Below, in pieces: positions 54,513 to 63,682 of a stretch of DNA of 64,000 nucleotides. A program made the translations under genes and the position numbers. Source of the stretch: Candidatus Heimdallarchaeota archaeon LC_3. Its GTDB lineage: Archaea; Asgardarchaeota; Heimdallarchaeia; Hodarchaeales; LC-3. Below the pieces are notes generated by a model that saw only the letters and a list, made by a program, of their open reading frames with translations, searched no databases and was not told where the DNA came from. The stretch's first letter is position 1. The number at the start of each line of letters is the position of its first letter. The stretch covers positions 1 through 64,000 of the forward strand of contig MDVS01000015.1 of the NCBI GenBank assembly GCA_001940645.1. The letters are read 5' to 3'.

Positions 54513-55121
54513 ATGCGACGTTCAGAATTTAGCATATACACACAAGAAGATCTTATTTCTATAGCTAATAATGCTATTGAAGGAAATTTAGGAATTATTG
54601 ATAAAAATGGCTATCCTCGAGTCGTTCCTCTAAATTTTGTTCTAATAGATAACAATGTTTATTTTCATGGAGCCTTAGAGGGAGAAAAATTTGAATTAAT
54701 GTTAGAAAATCCAAAGGTTGCTTTTAGTTTTGATAACCCATATTCATTTATTCCATCATACTGGACAAGCGAAAAAATGGCCTGTCCTGCAACAATTTTC
54801 TTTAAATCAGTTCACATCAGAGGTTTCGGAAGTATTGTAAAAGATCTTGAAGAAAAAGTTAAGGCGCTAACAAATTTAATGAATAAACATCAACCAGAGG
54901 GTAAATTCATTCCTATTGAGTACAAATCAAAGCTTTATAAAAAAGAAATTGATAACGTAGGAGTTTTCAAGGTTAAATCGGAAGAAATAACTGTAAAACA
55001 AAAATTTGGACAGAATATGAATCAAAAAACCAGAAAAGAACTGATAGGAAAGTTAAAAGAAAGAAATCAGGGTATGGATCTTGAAACTGTTAAAGAGTTG
55101 GAAAAAACATTAAAAAAATAA
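54513..55121 (+). CDS. Pyridoxamine 5'-phosphate oxidase-fold (flavin-binding) protein
   Basis: About 202 aa, a split-barrel FMN- or F420/heme-binding protein related to nitroimidazole-resistance (Nim) proteins. GNLGIIDKNGYPRVVPLNFVL and NVYFHGALEGEKFELM are the core barrel strands, and FKSVHIRGFGSIV forms the next. A C-terminal helical tail of about 40 residues is lysine-rich. The exact cofactor and substrate are unknown. A TTG at 54498 gives five more residues; ATG is preferred. It converges with the acyl-CoA dehydrogenase, two bases apart. Confidence 0.8.
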   Translation: MRRSEFSIYTQEDLISIANNAIEGNLGIIDKNGYPRVVPLNFVLIDNNVYFHGALEGEKFELMLENPKVAFSFDNPYSFIPSYWTSEKMACPATIFFKSVHIRGFGSIVKDLEEKVKALTNLMNKHQPEGKFIPIEYKSKLYKKEIDNVGVFKVKSEEITVKQKFGQNMNQKTRKELIGKLKERNQGMDLETVKELEKTLKK

Positions 55122-55123
55122 AT

Positions 55124-56290
55124 TTAGACATTATATGCTCCAATTTTTCTAGCAATAACTAATCTTAAGATTTCCGAAGTTCCTTCGCCTATTTCCAATA
55201 GTTTTTGGTCTCTATAGAACCTTTCAATATCATATTCTTTCATCAAACCGTATCCACCATGTAATTGGACACCATGATTTACACATCTAAGAGCTACCTC
55301 AGAACAATAAAGCTTAGCCATAGCTGCATACTTAGCGTATTCTTTTCTACCTTGATCATATAACCAAGCTGTTTTATAGAGTAAATTCCTTGCAGCTTCG
55401 ATTTCGACCGCCATATCGGCTAATTTAAATGCGTTGGCCTGAAAAGTAGATATTGGTTTCCCAAATACTTTACGCTCTCTAGCATAGTTCATACCTAGTT
55501 CAAAAGCTCCTTGAGCACAACCTAATCCCATTGCTGCTATTGAAATACGACCTTTATCTAATGTATCAAGCATTTGATGAAAACCTTCTCCTGGTTTTCC
55601 TAATATAGAAGATTCAGGAACTACACAATTATCAAAATACAATTCCGATGTGATACTTGCTCTCCACATTAATTTTTTATGCATAGTCGTTCCTGTAAAT
55701 CCTTCAGTCCCATGATCTAGTAAAAAACAAGTGTACTCTTTTTTACCATCTGATCTAGTACCAGTTACTGTTTGTACCGTTGCACCAAGAGAAACAGGTT
55801 CAGAGCCATTTGTGATGAAAATTTTTGAACCATTAATGACCCATTTATCACCTTGTTTAACAGCTTTTGTCTTTGTTCCCCCAGCATCACTACCAGCTTC
55901 TGGTTCTGTTAATCCAAAACCCCAAACTTTTTCTCCTGTACAAAGTTTTGGTAAATAATGGTCCTTCTGTTCTTCTGTCCCAAAGTAATAAATAGGACCT
56001 ATTCCAAGTGAATTATGAGCAGCTACTGTTGCTGCTTGACTCCCATCAATTCGGGCAAGTTCTTCAACTGCAATGACATAAGAAAGATAATTTAGTTCAG
56101 AACCACCGTATTTTTCAGGTAAATAAATACCGAATAATCCTAAATCTCCCATTGATTTGGTTAATTCAGGAGAGAACTTTTCTTCTTCATCTAGTTCCCT
56201 AGCTACTGGTTTTATCTTTTTCTCTGCAAATTCTCTCACAGAGTTTCTCATCATGACAGCTTCTTCAGGAAGATCAAAATTCAAAGTCAT
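55124..56290 (-). CDS. Acyl-CoA dehydrogenase
   Basis: 388 aa FAD enzyme that introduces the alpha-beta double bond in acyl-CoA, the first step of beta-oxidation. FGLTEPEAGSDAGG (about 130) is the conserved FAD/substrate signature, QLHGGYGLMKEYDIERFYRD the C-terminal signature, and the catalytic glutamate lies in EIGEGTSEI (about 372). All motifs are intact. GGAG precedes the ATG with good spacing. It sits alone here, but the two fatty-aldehyde-type dehydrogenases elsewhere in the window point to the same catabolic theme. An electron-transfer flavoprotein partner is expected but not in the window. Confidence 0.93.
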   Translation of the reverse strand: MTLNFDLPEEAVMMRNSVREFAEKKIKPVARELDEEEKFSPELTKSMGDLGLFGIYLPEKYGGSELNYLSYVIAVEELARIDGSQAATVAAHNSLGIGPIYYFGTEEQKDHYLPKLCTGEKVWGFGLTEPEAGSDAGGTKTKAVKQGDKWVINGSKIFITNGSEPVSLGATVQTVTGTRSDGKKEYTCFLLDHGTEGFTGTTMHKKLMWRASITSELYFDNCVVPESSILGKPGEGFHQMLDTLDKGRISIAAMGLGCAQGAFELGMNYARERKVFGKPISTFQANAFKLADMAVEIEAARNLLYKTAWLYDQGRKEYAKYAAMAKLYCSEVALRCVNHGVQLHGGYGLMKEYDIERFYRDQKLLEIGEGTSEILRLVIARKIGAYNV

Positions 56291-56518
56291 TAAAATTACT
56301 CCAAAAGTGTTTAGTATGATTAATAGAAATAAATAAATTTATTCACTAATCATTCATAGATAATTAATATGATTTATGTGTAATTTCATCAATCAAAACA
56401 AATCGAAGTTGATTTTTAATAATACCTAATTTGTAATTTTTGTTTGGATTAAATTGAAAACAGTAAAAATCCAATTATCATTAAAGAAATAAAGTTTATT
56501 TAGGCTTGTGAATAAAAG

Positions 56519-57511
56519 ATGTCAAAAATACCTCAAAAACTACAATTGGAAGATGAAATAAGAATCATTTCTCCTTCTAGAAGTTAGGCTATAATAGGGG
56601 AAAATGAGATCAATATAGCAACAAAAAAATTACAAGAACTAGGATTAAAAGTAACTTTTGGTGAAAATGTAATGGAAAATGATATTTTTTATTCTTGTAA
56701 AATAAAATCCAGAGTGGCTGATTTACATTCCGCTTTTGTCGACCCTAACGTTAAAGGTATCTTAACCGTTATTGGGGGTTTTTATTCGAACCAATTGTTA
56801 CGTTATATTGATTACAACATTATCAAAGAAAACCCAAAAATTATTTGTGGGTATTCTGATATTACAGCTTTAAATAATGCAATTTACACAAAAACTGGGT
56901 TAATGACATATATAGGTCCACATTTTTCTACATTTGGGATGGTTAAAGGTATTGATTATATAGAAGAATATTTTAAGAAATGTCTTTTCCAGAATGAGTC
57001 TTATTTTGTATAACCATCGAAATACTGGTCTGATGACCGTTGGTTTATGGATCAAGAAAACAGAAATTTTATAGAAAACGAAGGACCGATTATAATAAAT
57101 GAAGGTGTAGCAGAAGGAACAAGTGTTGGAGGTAATTTATGTAAATTCCAATTATTAAACGGTACAGAATACAAACCATCTCTGAAAGACACTATTCTTT
57201 TTGTAGAAGACGATGATATGACCGGTGAACTTTTTTCTTTAAATTTTGATAGAGATCTCCATTCAATTATTCATCAACATGATTTTGAGCAAGTAAAGGG
57301 AATCATAATAGGCAGATCACAAAAAAATACAGATATGACTAAAGAGAAGATAGAAAAAATAGTAAAATCAAAAAAAGAATTAGAAAATATACCAGTTGTA
57401 GCTAATATGAATTTTGGACATACCTATCCAATGTTTACATTTCCCATTGGCGGTAGAATAAAAATGGAAGCATTTATAGATGAAGTATCTATAAAAATTA
57501 TTGAACATTAA
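56519..57511 (+). pseudogene. LD-carboxypeptidase (MccF/LdcA family) interrupted by two in-frame stops
   Basis: A single frame of 330 codons reads as a full serine peptidase of family S66, apart from a TAG at 56585-56587 (after IRIISPSRS) and a TAA at 57011-57013 (before PSKYWSDDRW). Everything else is conserved, including the nucleophile in GYSDIT (about 121), the glutamate in FVEDDD and the histidine in NFGHTY. Family members cut tetrapeptide or microcin-type amide bonds. Fragments of 113 and 154 residues start at internal ATGs but neither would be active. No frameshift is present. The pattern fits a recently inactivated gene; readthrough is unlikely but not excluded. Confidence 0.75.
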
Positions 57512-57601
57512 TTTTTTATCTGGTTTTAATATCATTTTTAACTCTAATAGGAGCTATTTCATATTTCTAGTGGGAATGGAAATAATACGGGAAGTCGAAA
57601 T

Positions 57602-57625
57602 ACCTACTATATTTTTATAGTAGGT
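57602..57625. promoter_or_regulatory. Hairpin in the leader of the repeat-membrane-protein gene
   Basis: ACCTACTAT (57602-57610) and ATAGTAGGT (57617-57625) form a perfect 9-bp stem with a six-base loop. A T-rich stretch follows at 57640-57680. It may be a terminator of the upstream relic gene or an operator for the gene at 57709. Confidence 0.4.
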
Positions 57626-57708
57626 GTACCTATTTTGATCAAATCCTTAATTTGATTATTTGATTTTTTTTTTTTGATTTTATTTAATGGTTAAAACGGG
57701 TTTTTTAC

Positions 57709-60700
57709 TTGGAAGAGGTAAAACAAAAATCTAACAGTTATAAACAAGATTTAGATCAACTTTCAATTAGCTGGGAAAATGAAATTCGATCATTGGTTCG
57801 GTTAACCTCGTTAACTCTTGTTATTCTTCTTATTTTTGAGTATTTAGATAAAAATAATGAACTCATATTTTGGTTGAAAACTATTCTTTATGTAATTTTT
57901 GTTTCTGGATTAATTTTGGTTTTTTTTCAAATGCGATGGATAAATGAAAGGAGGAATAAAATAACTAATTTTGGATATTTATTCGCTACTCTTGGTTTAT
58001 TCCTACTCATAATTCCAAGCTCAATTCAGTTGTTTTTTGAAAATATATACTCTTCAGCCGATCCAAACTATTTAGCATTGATTTTTGTTCTAGGTGTAAT
58101 ATTCTTGTTTATTGGAATATTTTTTGAAACAACCCGTCTCGATGAACCATTCATTTATTGGATCAAAGCAAATGCTTTATTCGTTGCTCGTCTTATAATA
58201 TTCTCTACCAGTCTGTTAATAATGTTTTACGGTTATTTGAATTGGGATTTTTCTTATAATAATTTGATACCAACTTTTTTGTTTGGGCTGGGATTTTCAT
58301 TTGGTATTGTGAGTTGGTTAAATCATCCGTTCTTCAAATTAATGGGAACTGCTCTTAATGTGCTTGTATCCTTTCTAGGTTACATGATTTTTTATTCATT
58401 AAATATAAATCTTCTGGTTTACACAGAAACGACTAGTAATACCGGACTTTTCCTTATATTATTTGGATTGGTTGCAAATGTAATCTTGTGGTCGGAAACA
58501 ATACTTAACTTCGTAATACGAGTGATAACTTACATTATTGATCAAATATCTAAATTACTTAATGGGTTCATCAGTTTAATTAAAGATCTTATTAGTAAAA
58601 TCAATCATAGTATCAAAAGATTCATTCAATTCTTTCGTGATCACTATAAAACAATATTAAGATCCTCTTTTACTATGATTGGGATTTTTTTGATTTACTT
58701 GGGTATTATTACGTTTATAGTTGATAACCAAGTGATTTTATATCTTGGACAAGAAATTGGAACTCACGCTAGAGGTTGGTGGTTATTAGCGATAGGTATT
58801 GGGGTTATTTACATTTCTTCTTTATCCAAGTTTAATCAAATATTCAATGAAATTTATAGGGATTTCAAAAATGGCATTATTAATTTCATTGCTTGGATAA
58901 AATTAAATATGAAAGAAATCTTATTATACTCAACAAGGATTCTAGGAGTTCTTTCTATTATATTTGGATTCGTATTTACCAGTTTAGAAATGTGGTTAAG
59001 AACAGGAATGATCTTAGCAGGAATTGTTATCCTAGGTGTTACCTGGCGTACCCAAATCAATCACATACTGATCTATATTTACCAAGAGACTGTCAAAGCT
59101 GGCAAACTATTTATTGCTTGGTTCCAGTTACATCGGAAAAAAATCCAATTATATTCTACCAGAATAATAGGATTTCTCTCTATCATATTTGGATTCGTAT
59201 TTACCAGTTTAGATATGTGGTTAAGAACAGTAATGATCTTAGTAGGTATAGTTATCCTAGGCGTTACCTGGCGTACCCAAATCAAACACATACTGATCTA
59301 TATTTACCAAGAGACTATCAAAGCTGGCAAACTATTTATTGCTTGGTTCCTGGTACATCGGAAAAAAATCCAATTATATTCTACCAGAATAATAGGATTT
59401 CTCTCTATCATATTTGGATTCGTATTTACCAGTTTAGATAAGTGGTTAAGAACAGTAATGATCTTAGCAGGTATTGTTATCCTAGGCGTTACCTGGCGTA
59501 CCCAAATCAAATACATACTGATCTATATCTATAAGGAGACGGTCAAAACTGGCACAAAATTCTTTGCTTGGTTGAAATTACATCGGAAAAAAATCAGGTT
59601 ATATTCCACCAGAATACTAGGAATTCTCTTCATTTTAACAGGATTGGTTATTGAATTCGATTTACGATTTATGGACTTAGGAACACTAGTATTTGGAATA
59701 ATCCTAATTTCTAGCACATGGTACAGTCAAATCAAGAACACACTGATCAATACTTATCAGAATACTATAATGTTTGCAAAAGAATTCTTTGCTTGGTTGA
59801 AATTTCATCGGAAAAAAATCAGGTTATATTCCACCAGAATACTAGGGGTTCTCTTCATTTTAACAGGATTGATTATCAAGTTCGATGTACAATTTATGGA
59901 CTTAGCAGCAATAGTATTTGGAATAATTCTAATTTCTAGCACCTGGTACACTCAAATCAAGAACATATTGATCAATACTTATCAGAACATTATAATTTCT
60001 GCTAAAGAATTTATTGCATTGTTAATATTATATAGAAAAAAAATCAGACTATATTCTACCAGAATACTAGGAGTTCTCTTCATTTTAACAGGATTGGTTA
60101 TTGAGTTCGATGTACGATTTATGGACTTAGGAACAATAGTATTTGGAATAATCCTAATTTTTAGCACTTGGTACACTCAAATCAAGAACATTCTGATCAA
60201 TGCTTATCAGAAAACTATAATTTCTGCTAAAGAACTCATTGCTTGGTTAATATTACATAGGAAAATAATAAGGTTATATTCCACGAGAATATTAGGAATT
60301 TTGTTGATATTGTTTGGATTAGTTTTGGATTTAGGAATAGTCGTACTTGGAATAGTCCTAATTTCCAGTACGGTAAAATTTTTGGATTTAGGAATAGTCG
60401 TACTTGGAATAGTCCTAATTTCCAGTACCTGGTACACTCAAATCAAGAACACACTGATCAATACCTATCAGAAAATTATTAAAATTGGCAAGGAAATTAT
60501 CGAATCCATTGTCCAAGCAATAAGGAATCTAATTAAATATCTGCAAGATAACTTTAATGCAATTTTACGGTACTCAATAACCCTGATTGGAAGTTTTCTA
60601 TTAGTAATTGGTATTGGTATTATTTTAATAACTAATTTAGTCTCATCGGACTATACTATTACATTCACATCAACTACATTAGGAATCTACATAGATGACA

Positions 60701-61233
60701 TTTCATTTATTGGTTGGTTGTCTTCACCAATCGGAAGTATGCTTCTTTATGGAGTATGGTATAAAAAGATCAATTCATATCTCTTAAACGTGTTTAGAAA
60801 AATATTGGGATTTACGAATCAATTATTGATGAACCTAAAGGTATTTACTTCAAAAGCGTTAATTCAATTAAAAAATCTTTTAATTTCAATTGCTGATTCA
60901 ATTATACCACTTTCTGTTTTGGTGGTCTCGTTTACTGCAATTATTTATGGAATCATTCTCATTTTATCGGGAGTTTTTGATCCTTCAGGAGATTGGACAA
61001 TCGGGATTATGAATTTACCGCTGGTTGAGCAAATCTCAATTATTATTCAACTGGATCCTGATCCAAAGAATTTACTAGGTGTTTGGGCAGATCCTAAGGT
61101 GAGTTTCAGCATCAATCTTATCATATTAGGAATCGGATTTAGTATTGTTGGATGTGTTTTGTCACTATTGATTTATTTAAGGTTTGAAAAATTAAAAATT
61201 AGCAATTTTACAACTAGCTCTCAAGAGAGTTGA
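57709..61233 (+). CDS. Very large polytopic membrane protein with tandem 75-residue repeats
   Basis: 1174 aa with about 25 hydrophobic segments and almost no soluble domain. Residues 1-270 contain about eight helices. Then, from about residue 400 to 925, a 75-residue unit recurs seven times. Each holds two membrane helices (LYSTRIIGFLSIIFGFVF and LRTVMILVGIVILGV) joined by an amphipathic helix with HRKKI and TWRTQI. The C-terminal part adds four helices. I recognise no family. The start is TTG. It is followed after six bases by the RING-like membrane protein gene, which has a similar helix/amphipathic pattern; the two probably form one unit. Confidence 0.75.
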   Translation: MEEVKQKSNSYKQDLDQLSISWENEIRSLVRLTSLTLVILLIFEYLDKNNELIFWLKTILYVIFVSGLILVFFQMRWINERRNKITNFGYLFATLGLFLLIIPSSIQLFFENIYSSADPNYLALIFVLGVIFLFIGIFFETTRLDEPFIYWIKANALFVARLIIFSTSLLIMFYGYLNWDFSYNNLIPTFLFGLGFSFGIVSWLNHPFFKLMGTALNVLVSFLGYMIFYSLNINLLVYTETTSNTGLFLILFGLVANVILWSETILNFVIRVITYIIDQISKLLNGFISLIKDLISKINHSIKRFIQFFRDHYKTILRSSFTMIGIFLIYLGIITFIVDNQVILYLGQEIGTHARGWWLLAIGIGVIYISSLSKFNQIFNEIYRDFKNGIINFIAWIKLNMKEILLYSTRILGVLSIIFGFVFTSLEMWLRTGMILAGIVILGVTWRTQINHILIYIYQETVKAGKLFIAWFQLHRKKIQLYSTRIIGFLSIIFGFVFTSLDMWLRTVMILVGIVILGVTWRTQIKHILIYIYQETIKAGKLFIAWFLVHRKKIQLYSTRIIGFLSIIFGFVFTSLDKWLRTVMILAGIVILGVTWRTQIKYILIYIYKETVKTGTKFFAWLKLHRKKIRLYSTRILGILFILTGLVIEFDLRFMDLGTLVFGIILISSTWYSQIKNTLINTYQNTIMFAKEFFAWLKFHRKKIRLYSTRILGVLFILTGLIIKFDVQFMDLAAIVFGIILISSTWYTQIKNILINTYQNIIISAKEFIALLILYRKKIRLYSTRILGVLFILTGLVIEFDVRFMDLGTIVFGIILIFSTWYTQIKNILINAYQKTIISAKELIAWLILHRKIIRLYSTRILGILLILFGLVLDLGIVVLGIVLISSTVKFLDLGIVVLGIVLISSTWYTQIKNTLINTYQKIIKIGKEIIESIVQAIRNLIKYLQDNFNAILRYSITLIGSFLLVIGIGIILITNLVSSDYTITFTSTTLGIYIDDISFIGWLSSPIGSMLLYGVWYKKINSYLLNVFRKILGFTNQLLMNLKVFTSKALIQLKNLLISIADSIIPLSVLVVSFTAIIYGIILILSGVFDPSGDWTIGIMNLPLVEQISIIIQLDPDPKNLLGVWADPKVSFSINLIILGIGFSIVGCVLSLLIYLRFEKLKISNFTTSSQES
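58906..60486 (+). repeat. 225-bp in-frame tandem repeat array (seven copies)
   Basis: Units begin at 58906, 59131, 59356, 59581, 59806, 60031 and 60256, each exactly 225 bases apart. Copies 2 and 3 are almost identical over the full unit; later ones diverge more. The last unit contains a further tandem duplication, in which 47 identical bases (60325-60371 and 60382-60428) recur at 57-base spacing, 19 codons, preserving the frame. The array lies inside the 1174-aa gene and encodes the 75-residue helix pair. Confidence 0.85.
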
Positions 61234-61239
61234 TATTAA

Positions 61240-62403
61240 ATGTCTGAAAAAGAGAAGAAAATGGATAAAAAGTCTCTCAAAGAAATTTCTATAGCTGAAA
61301 TCTTTTCACTTTCTAAATTCACGTCAATAGGAGTAATTTTTTTCTTTATAACACTTGGTATTGCTTTACTTCTTAATAACCCTAGATATGTAGATATAGC
61401 AGGTCCAATTACCTATGGATTATTTGCATTTAGTTTTCAATTTACTCTTCTTGGATTAATAATTGATATTTTACGTTGGAGAGATTACTCTGATTGGGGA
61501 GCTCTTGGGGCGATAATTGCTTATATTGGATTTTCCATTTTCTTTTTCCCGCTTTATTTCCCTTTTCTGAACATAGATGATCTTTTTTATTCTTTTTCAG
61601 TTCTGGGCTTGGGAATTTTGTTACTAATTATCGGTTTTACATCACGTGCAACTGAAATCGATTATAAAATCGAACTGCAATTGTCTAATCTTTGGAAAGC
61701 TATTCGAACTTATAATTACAAAGCTATAATTCCATATTTATTAAGTTTAACTCGAACACTCATATCAGGGTTTGTTCGTTATGTAATGAAAGGATTACTT
61801 AGCTTGAGAATGCGAATACAAATGTTTTTGAAGTTAGTTTATAGAGGATTGAGTTATACATTTATCCAAACAAAGAATTTTTTTTTACAAACGTTTCCGT
61901 TAGCATTAAAACGGTCATTGATAAACATTTGGAATAATTTTCATTGGATTGGTTTAGGATCGGGTATTCTATTTGTAATTCTTTCTTATTCCCCTCAAGA
62001 AAATTTATACGGAACTGTTGGAATTTTCATAATTATTATATTTTTCTTCTCATTTGGGGTAATATATCCGCAACGAGAAAGAATCATTAATATAGTACAG
62101 CAAATACAAGCATATTCATGGGAAACTAGTTATCAGTTAAACTATCGTCTGAGAACTATAGGAGAAGGAAGGAGAAAAATCAAATGCACTAATTGTGATA
62201 AAGATATTCCACTAGGGTCACATATATGTGAATCCTGCGAGAAAGAAGTAATCCGATGTATGATTTGCAAATTACCATTAAAAAAAGGTCAAAAACTATC
62301 AGAATGTCCAAATTGTAAAAACCCAGCACATGAAAACCATTGGAATTTTTGGATAAATCTAAAGCATGATTGTCCTCTATGTAAAAAATCAGTATTAGCT
62401 TGA
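61240..62403 (+). CDS. Polytopic membrane protein with C-terminal zinc ribbon and RING-like domain
   Basis: 387 aa. About six membrane helices fill residues 20-135 and 230-280, with amphipathic helices between (about 145-225). A soluble tail follows: a zinc ribbon CTNC...CESC (about 315-330), then CMICKLPL, CPNCKNPAHENHW and HDCPLC (about 339-381). The ligand order C2-C2-H2-C2 with spacings x2, x11, x2, x4, x2, x10, x2 forms a cross-brace, close to prokaryotic RING-like domains. RING proteins act as E3 ubiquitin ligases, and Asgard archaea encode ubiquitin systems, so a membrane E3-like role is plausible but unproven. It sits six bases after the repeat-membrane gene. Confidence 0.72.
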   Translation: MSEKEKKMDKKSLKEISIAEIFSLSKFTSIGVIFFFITLGIALLLNNPRYVDIAGPITYGLFAFSFQFTLLGLIIDILRWRDYSDWGALGAIIAYIGFSIFFFPLYFPFLNIDDLFYSFSVLGLGILLLIIGFTSRATEIDYKIELQLSNLWKAIRTYNYKAIIPYLLSLTRTLISGFVRYVMKGLLSLRMRIQMFLKLVYRGLSYTFIQTKNFFLQTFPLALKRSLINIWNNFHWIGLGSGILFVILSYSPQENLYGTVGIFIIIIFFFSFGVIYPQRERIINIVQQIQAYSWETSYQLNYRLRTIGEGRRKIKCTNCDKDIPLGSHICESCEKEVIRCMICKLPLKKGQKLSECPNCKNPAHENHWNFWINLKHDCPLCKKSVLA

Positions 62404-63052
62404 AATTTTTTGTTTTTATAAGTAAACCTACATTATTAGCCTACATAAGTATAAAAAGGGTAATATTTCGATAGAAGGTTAATTATCATTGAGTAATCGT
62501 TATCCTAACCAAATCATTCATTAGTATTTTAAAATAATATATCAAAAATACTGGGGATATTCATATAAAGACAATAATTTCGATTAAATATCATATTCAG
62601 AATAATTTTCAAGTTGTTTTAAATAACAAAATAAAATTCCGAAATATTTTAGGCAATGACGAAAAAACAATTCTCTATTAGTATTTTAAGACTCATTTTT
62701 TTCAGTCTAATTCAGTCTGATTTTATTCCGTCCGGATCGAAATCCAGAGCATTTGAAAAACATAATTTAAATTTGACTTATTTCACTAATATAAAGAATA
62801 ATACTATATGTTATGTTAACGAAACTAATAAAATAGATAAGGAAATTCATTCGTGAATCATTTAGTCTTAATTTTTCTCTTATAGAGAATTTACTTAAAA
62901 ATAGATGTCCAATAATAAAAATTGACATTAAAAGCAAAGAATTTTTCCCAAAATATAATGTAATTTAAAATTAGATTTTGAAAAGAAATTTAAGGAATGA
63001 AATTTACTAGAAATTAGAATTAATAAAAAAAAAATAACCCAATAACTGAATT
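62404..63052. other. Intergenic region, nothing recognised
   Basis: About 650 AT-rich bases between convergent genes. The 66-codon frame at 62656-62856 has no ribosome-binding site and no protein-like pattern, so it is not called. CCTACATTATTAGCCTAC near 62426-62443 contains two half-sites similar to the DtxR motif. Confidence 0.4.
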
Positions 63053-63682
63053 CTATATTTTCAAACTGTCTTTTCCCATCTGAATAGTAGAATTTACTAT
63101 TTCAACACAATTTTCTATTAAATTATCCTCTTTTATGATATCTGATACTTTAATACTTTTGAACTGTGTTACATAGAATTTACTTACCCTATCAGCTTGG
63201 TGGACAACTTTTTTTGCTACAGAGCTATTAACATGTAGAAAAAGCTTTGCTTTTTCATAAAGATTCGTAATAACATTAGATAATTCTTGCAACAATAGTA
63301 ATCTGAAGTTATTATATACTCCAAACCTCCAGATAATAGAATTTAATTCAAAATCCTCATATTTCATATATTCATTAGGATCAGAGTGTATTATTAAAAC
63401 TAATTCCCGAAAAATGATTTCATTTTCCAATATTGTCTTAAGGACATTCCAAAATTTTGTATGATCATTGACATGCAAATAACTCATTGCAACTTTAAAT
63501 TTCTCTACCAAGTTTATCAGAGTGAATTTATCTTCCTCTGAATAATTCTTTGGTAGTTTTGCTAATGTTGATAAATAATCATCATCTAGAGATTGCATGT
63601 TTGAGGAAAAATCAATTCCATAATTTATTGCAGCAGCCATTATATTCACTGATATTATCATATTATTAATTCTATAAATCAT
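63053..63682 (-). CDS. Hypothetical helical protein, 209 aa
   Basis: A soluble, probably all-helical protein with no recognised family. Charged and hydrophobic residues alternate in helix-like patterns (FKVAMSYLHVNDHTKFW, FRLLLLQELSNVITNLYEKAK). No metal or catalytic motif stands out. Several methionines cluster at the start; M15 (63640, MAAAINYG) is a good alternative start. Confidence 0.55.
   Translation of the reverse strand: MIYRINNMIISVNIMAAAINYGIDFSSNMQSLDDDYLSTLAKLPKNYSEEDKFTLINLVEKFKVAMSYLHVNDHTKFWNVLKTILENEIIFRELVLIIHSDPNEYMKYEDFELNSIIWRFGVYNNFRLLLLQELSNVITNLYEKAKLFLHVNSSVAKKVVHQADRVSKFYVTQFKSIKVSDIIKEDNLIENCVEIVNSTIQMGKDSLKI

Noticed and set aside
62656..62856. 66-codon plus-strand ORF
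   Set aside because: No ribosome-binding site and no recognisable structure; lies in a non-coding gap.
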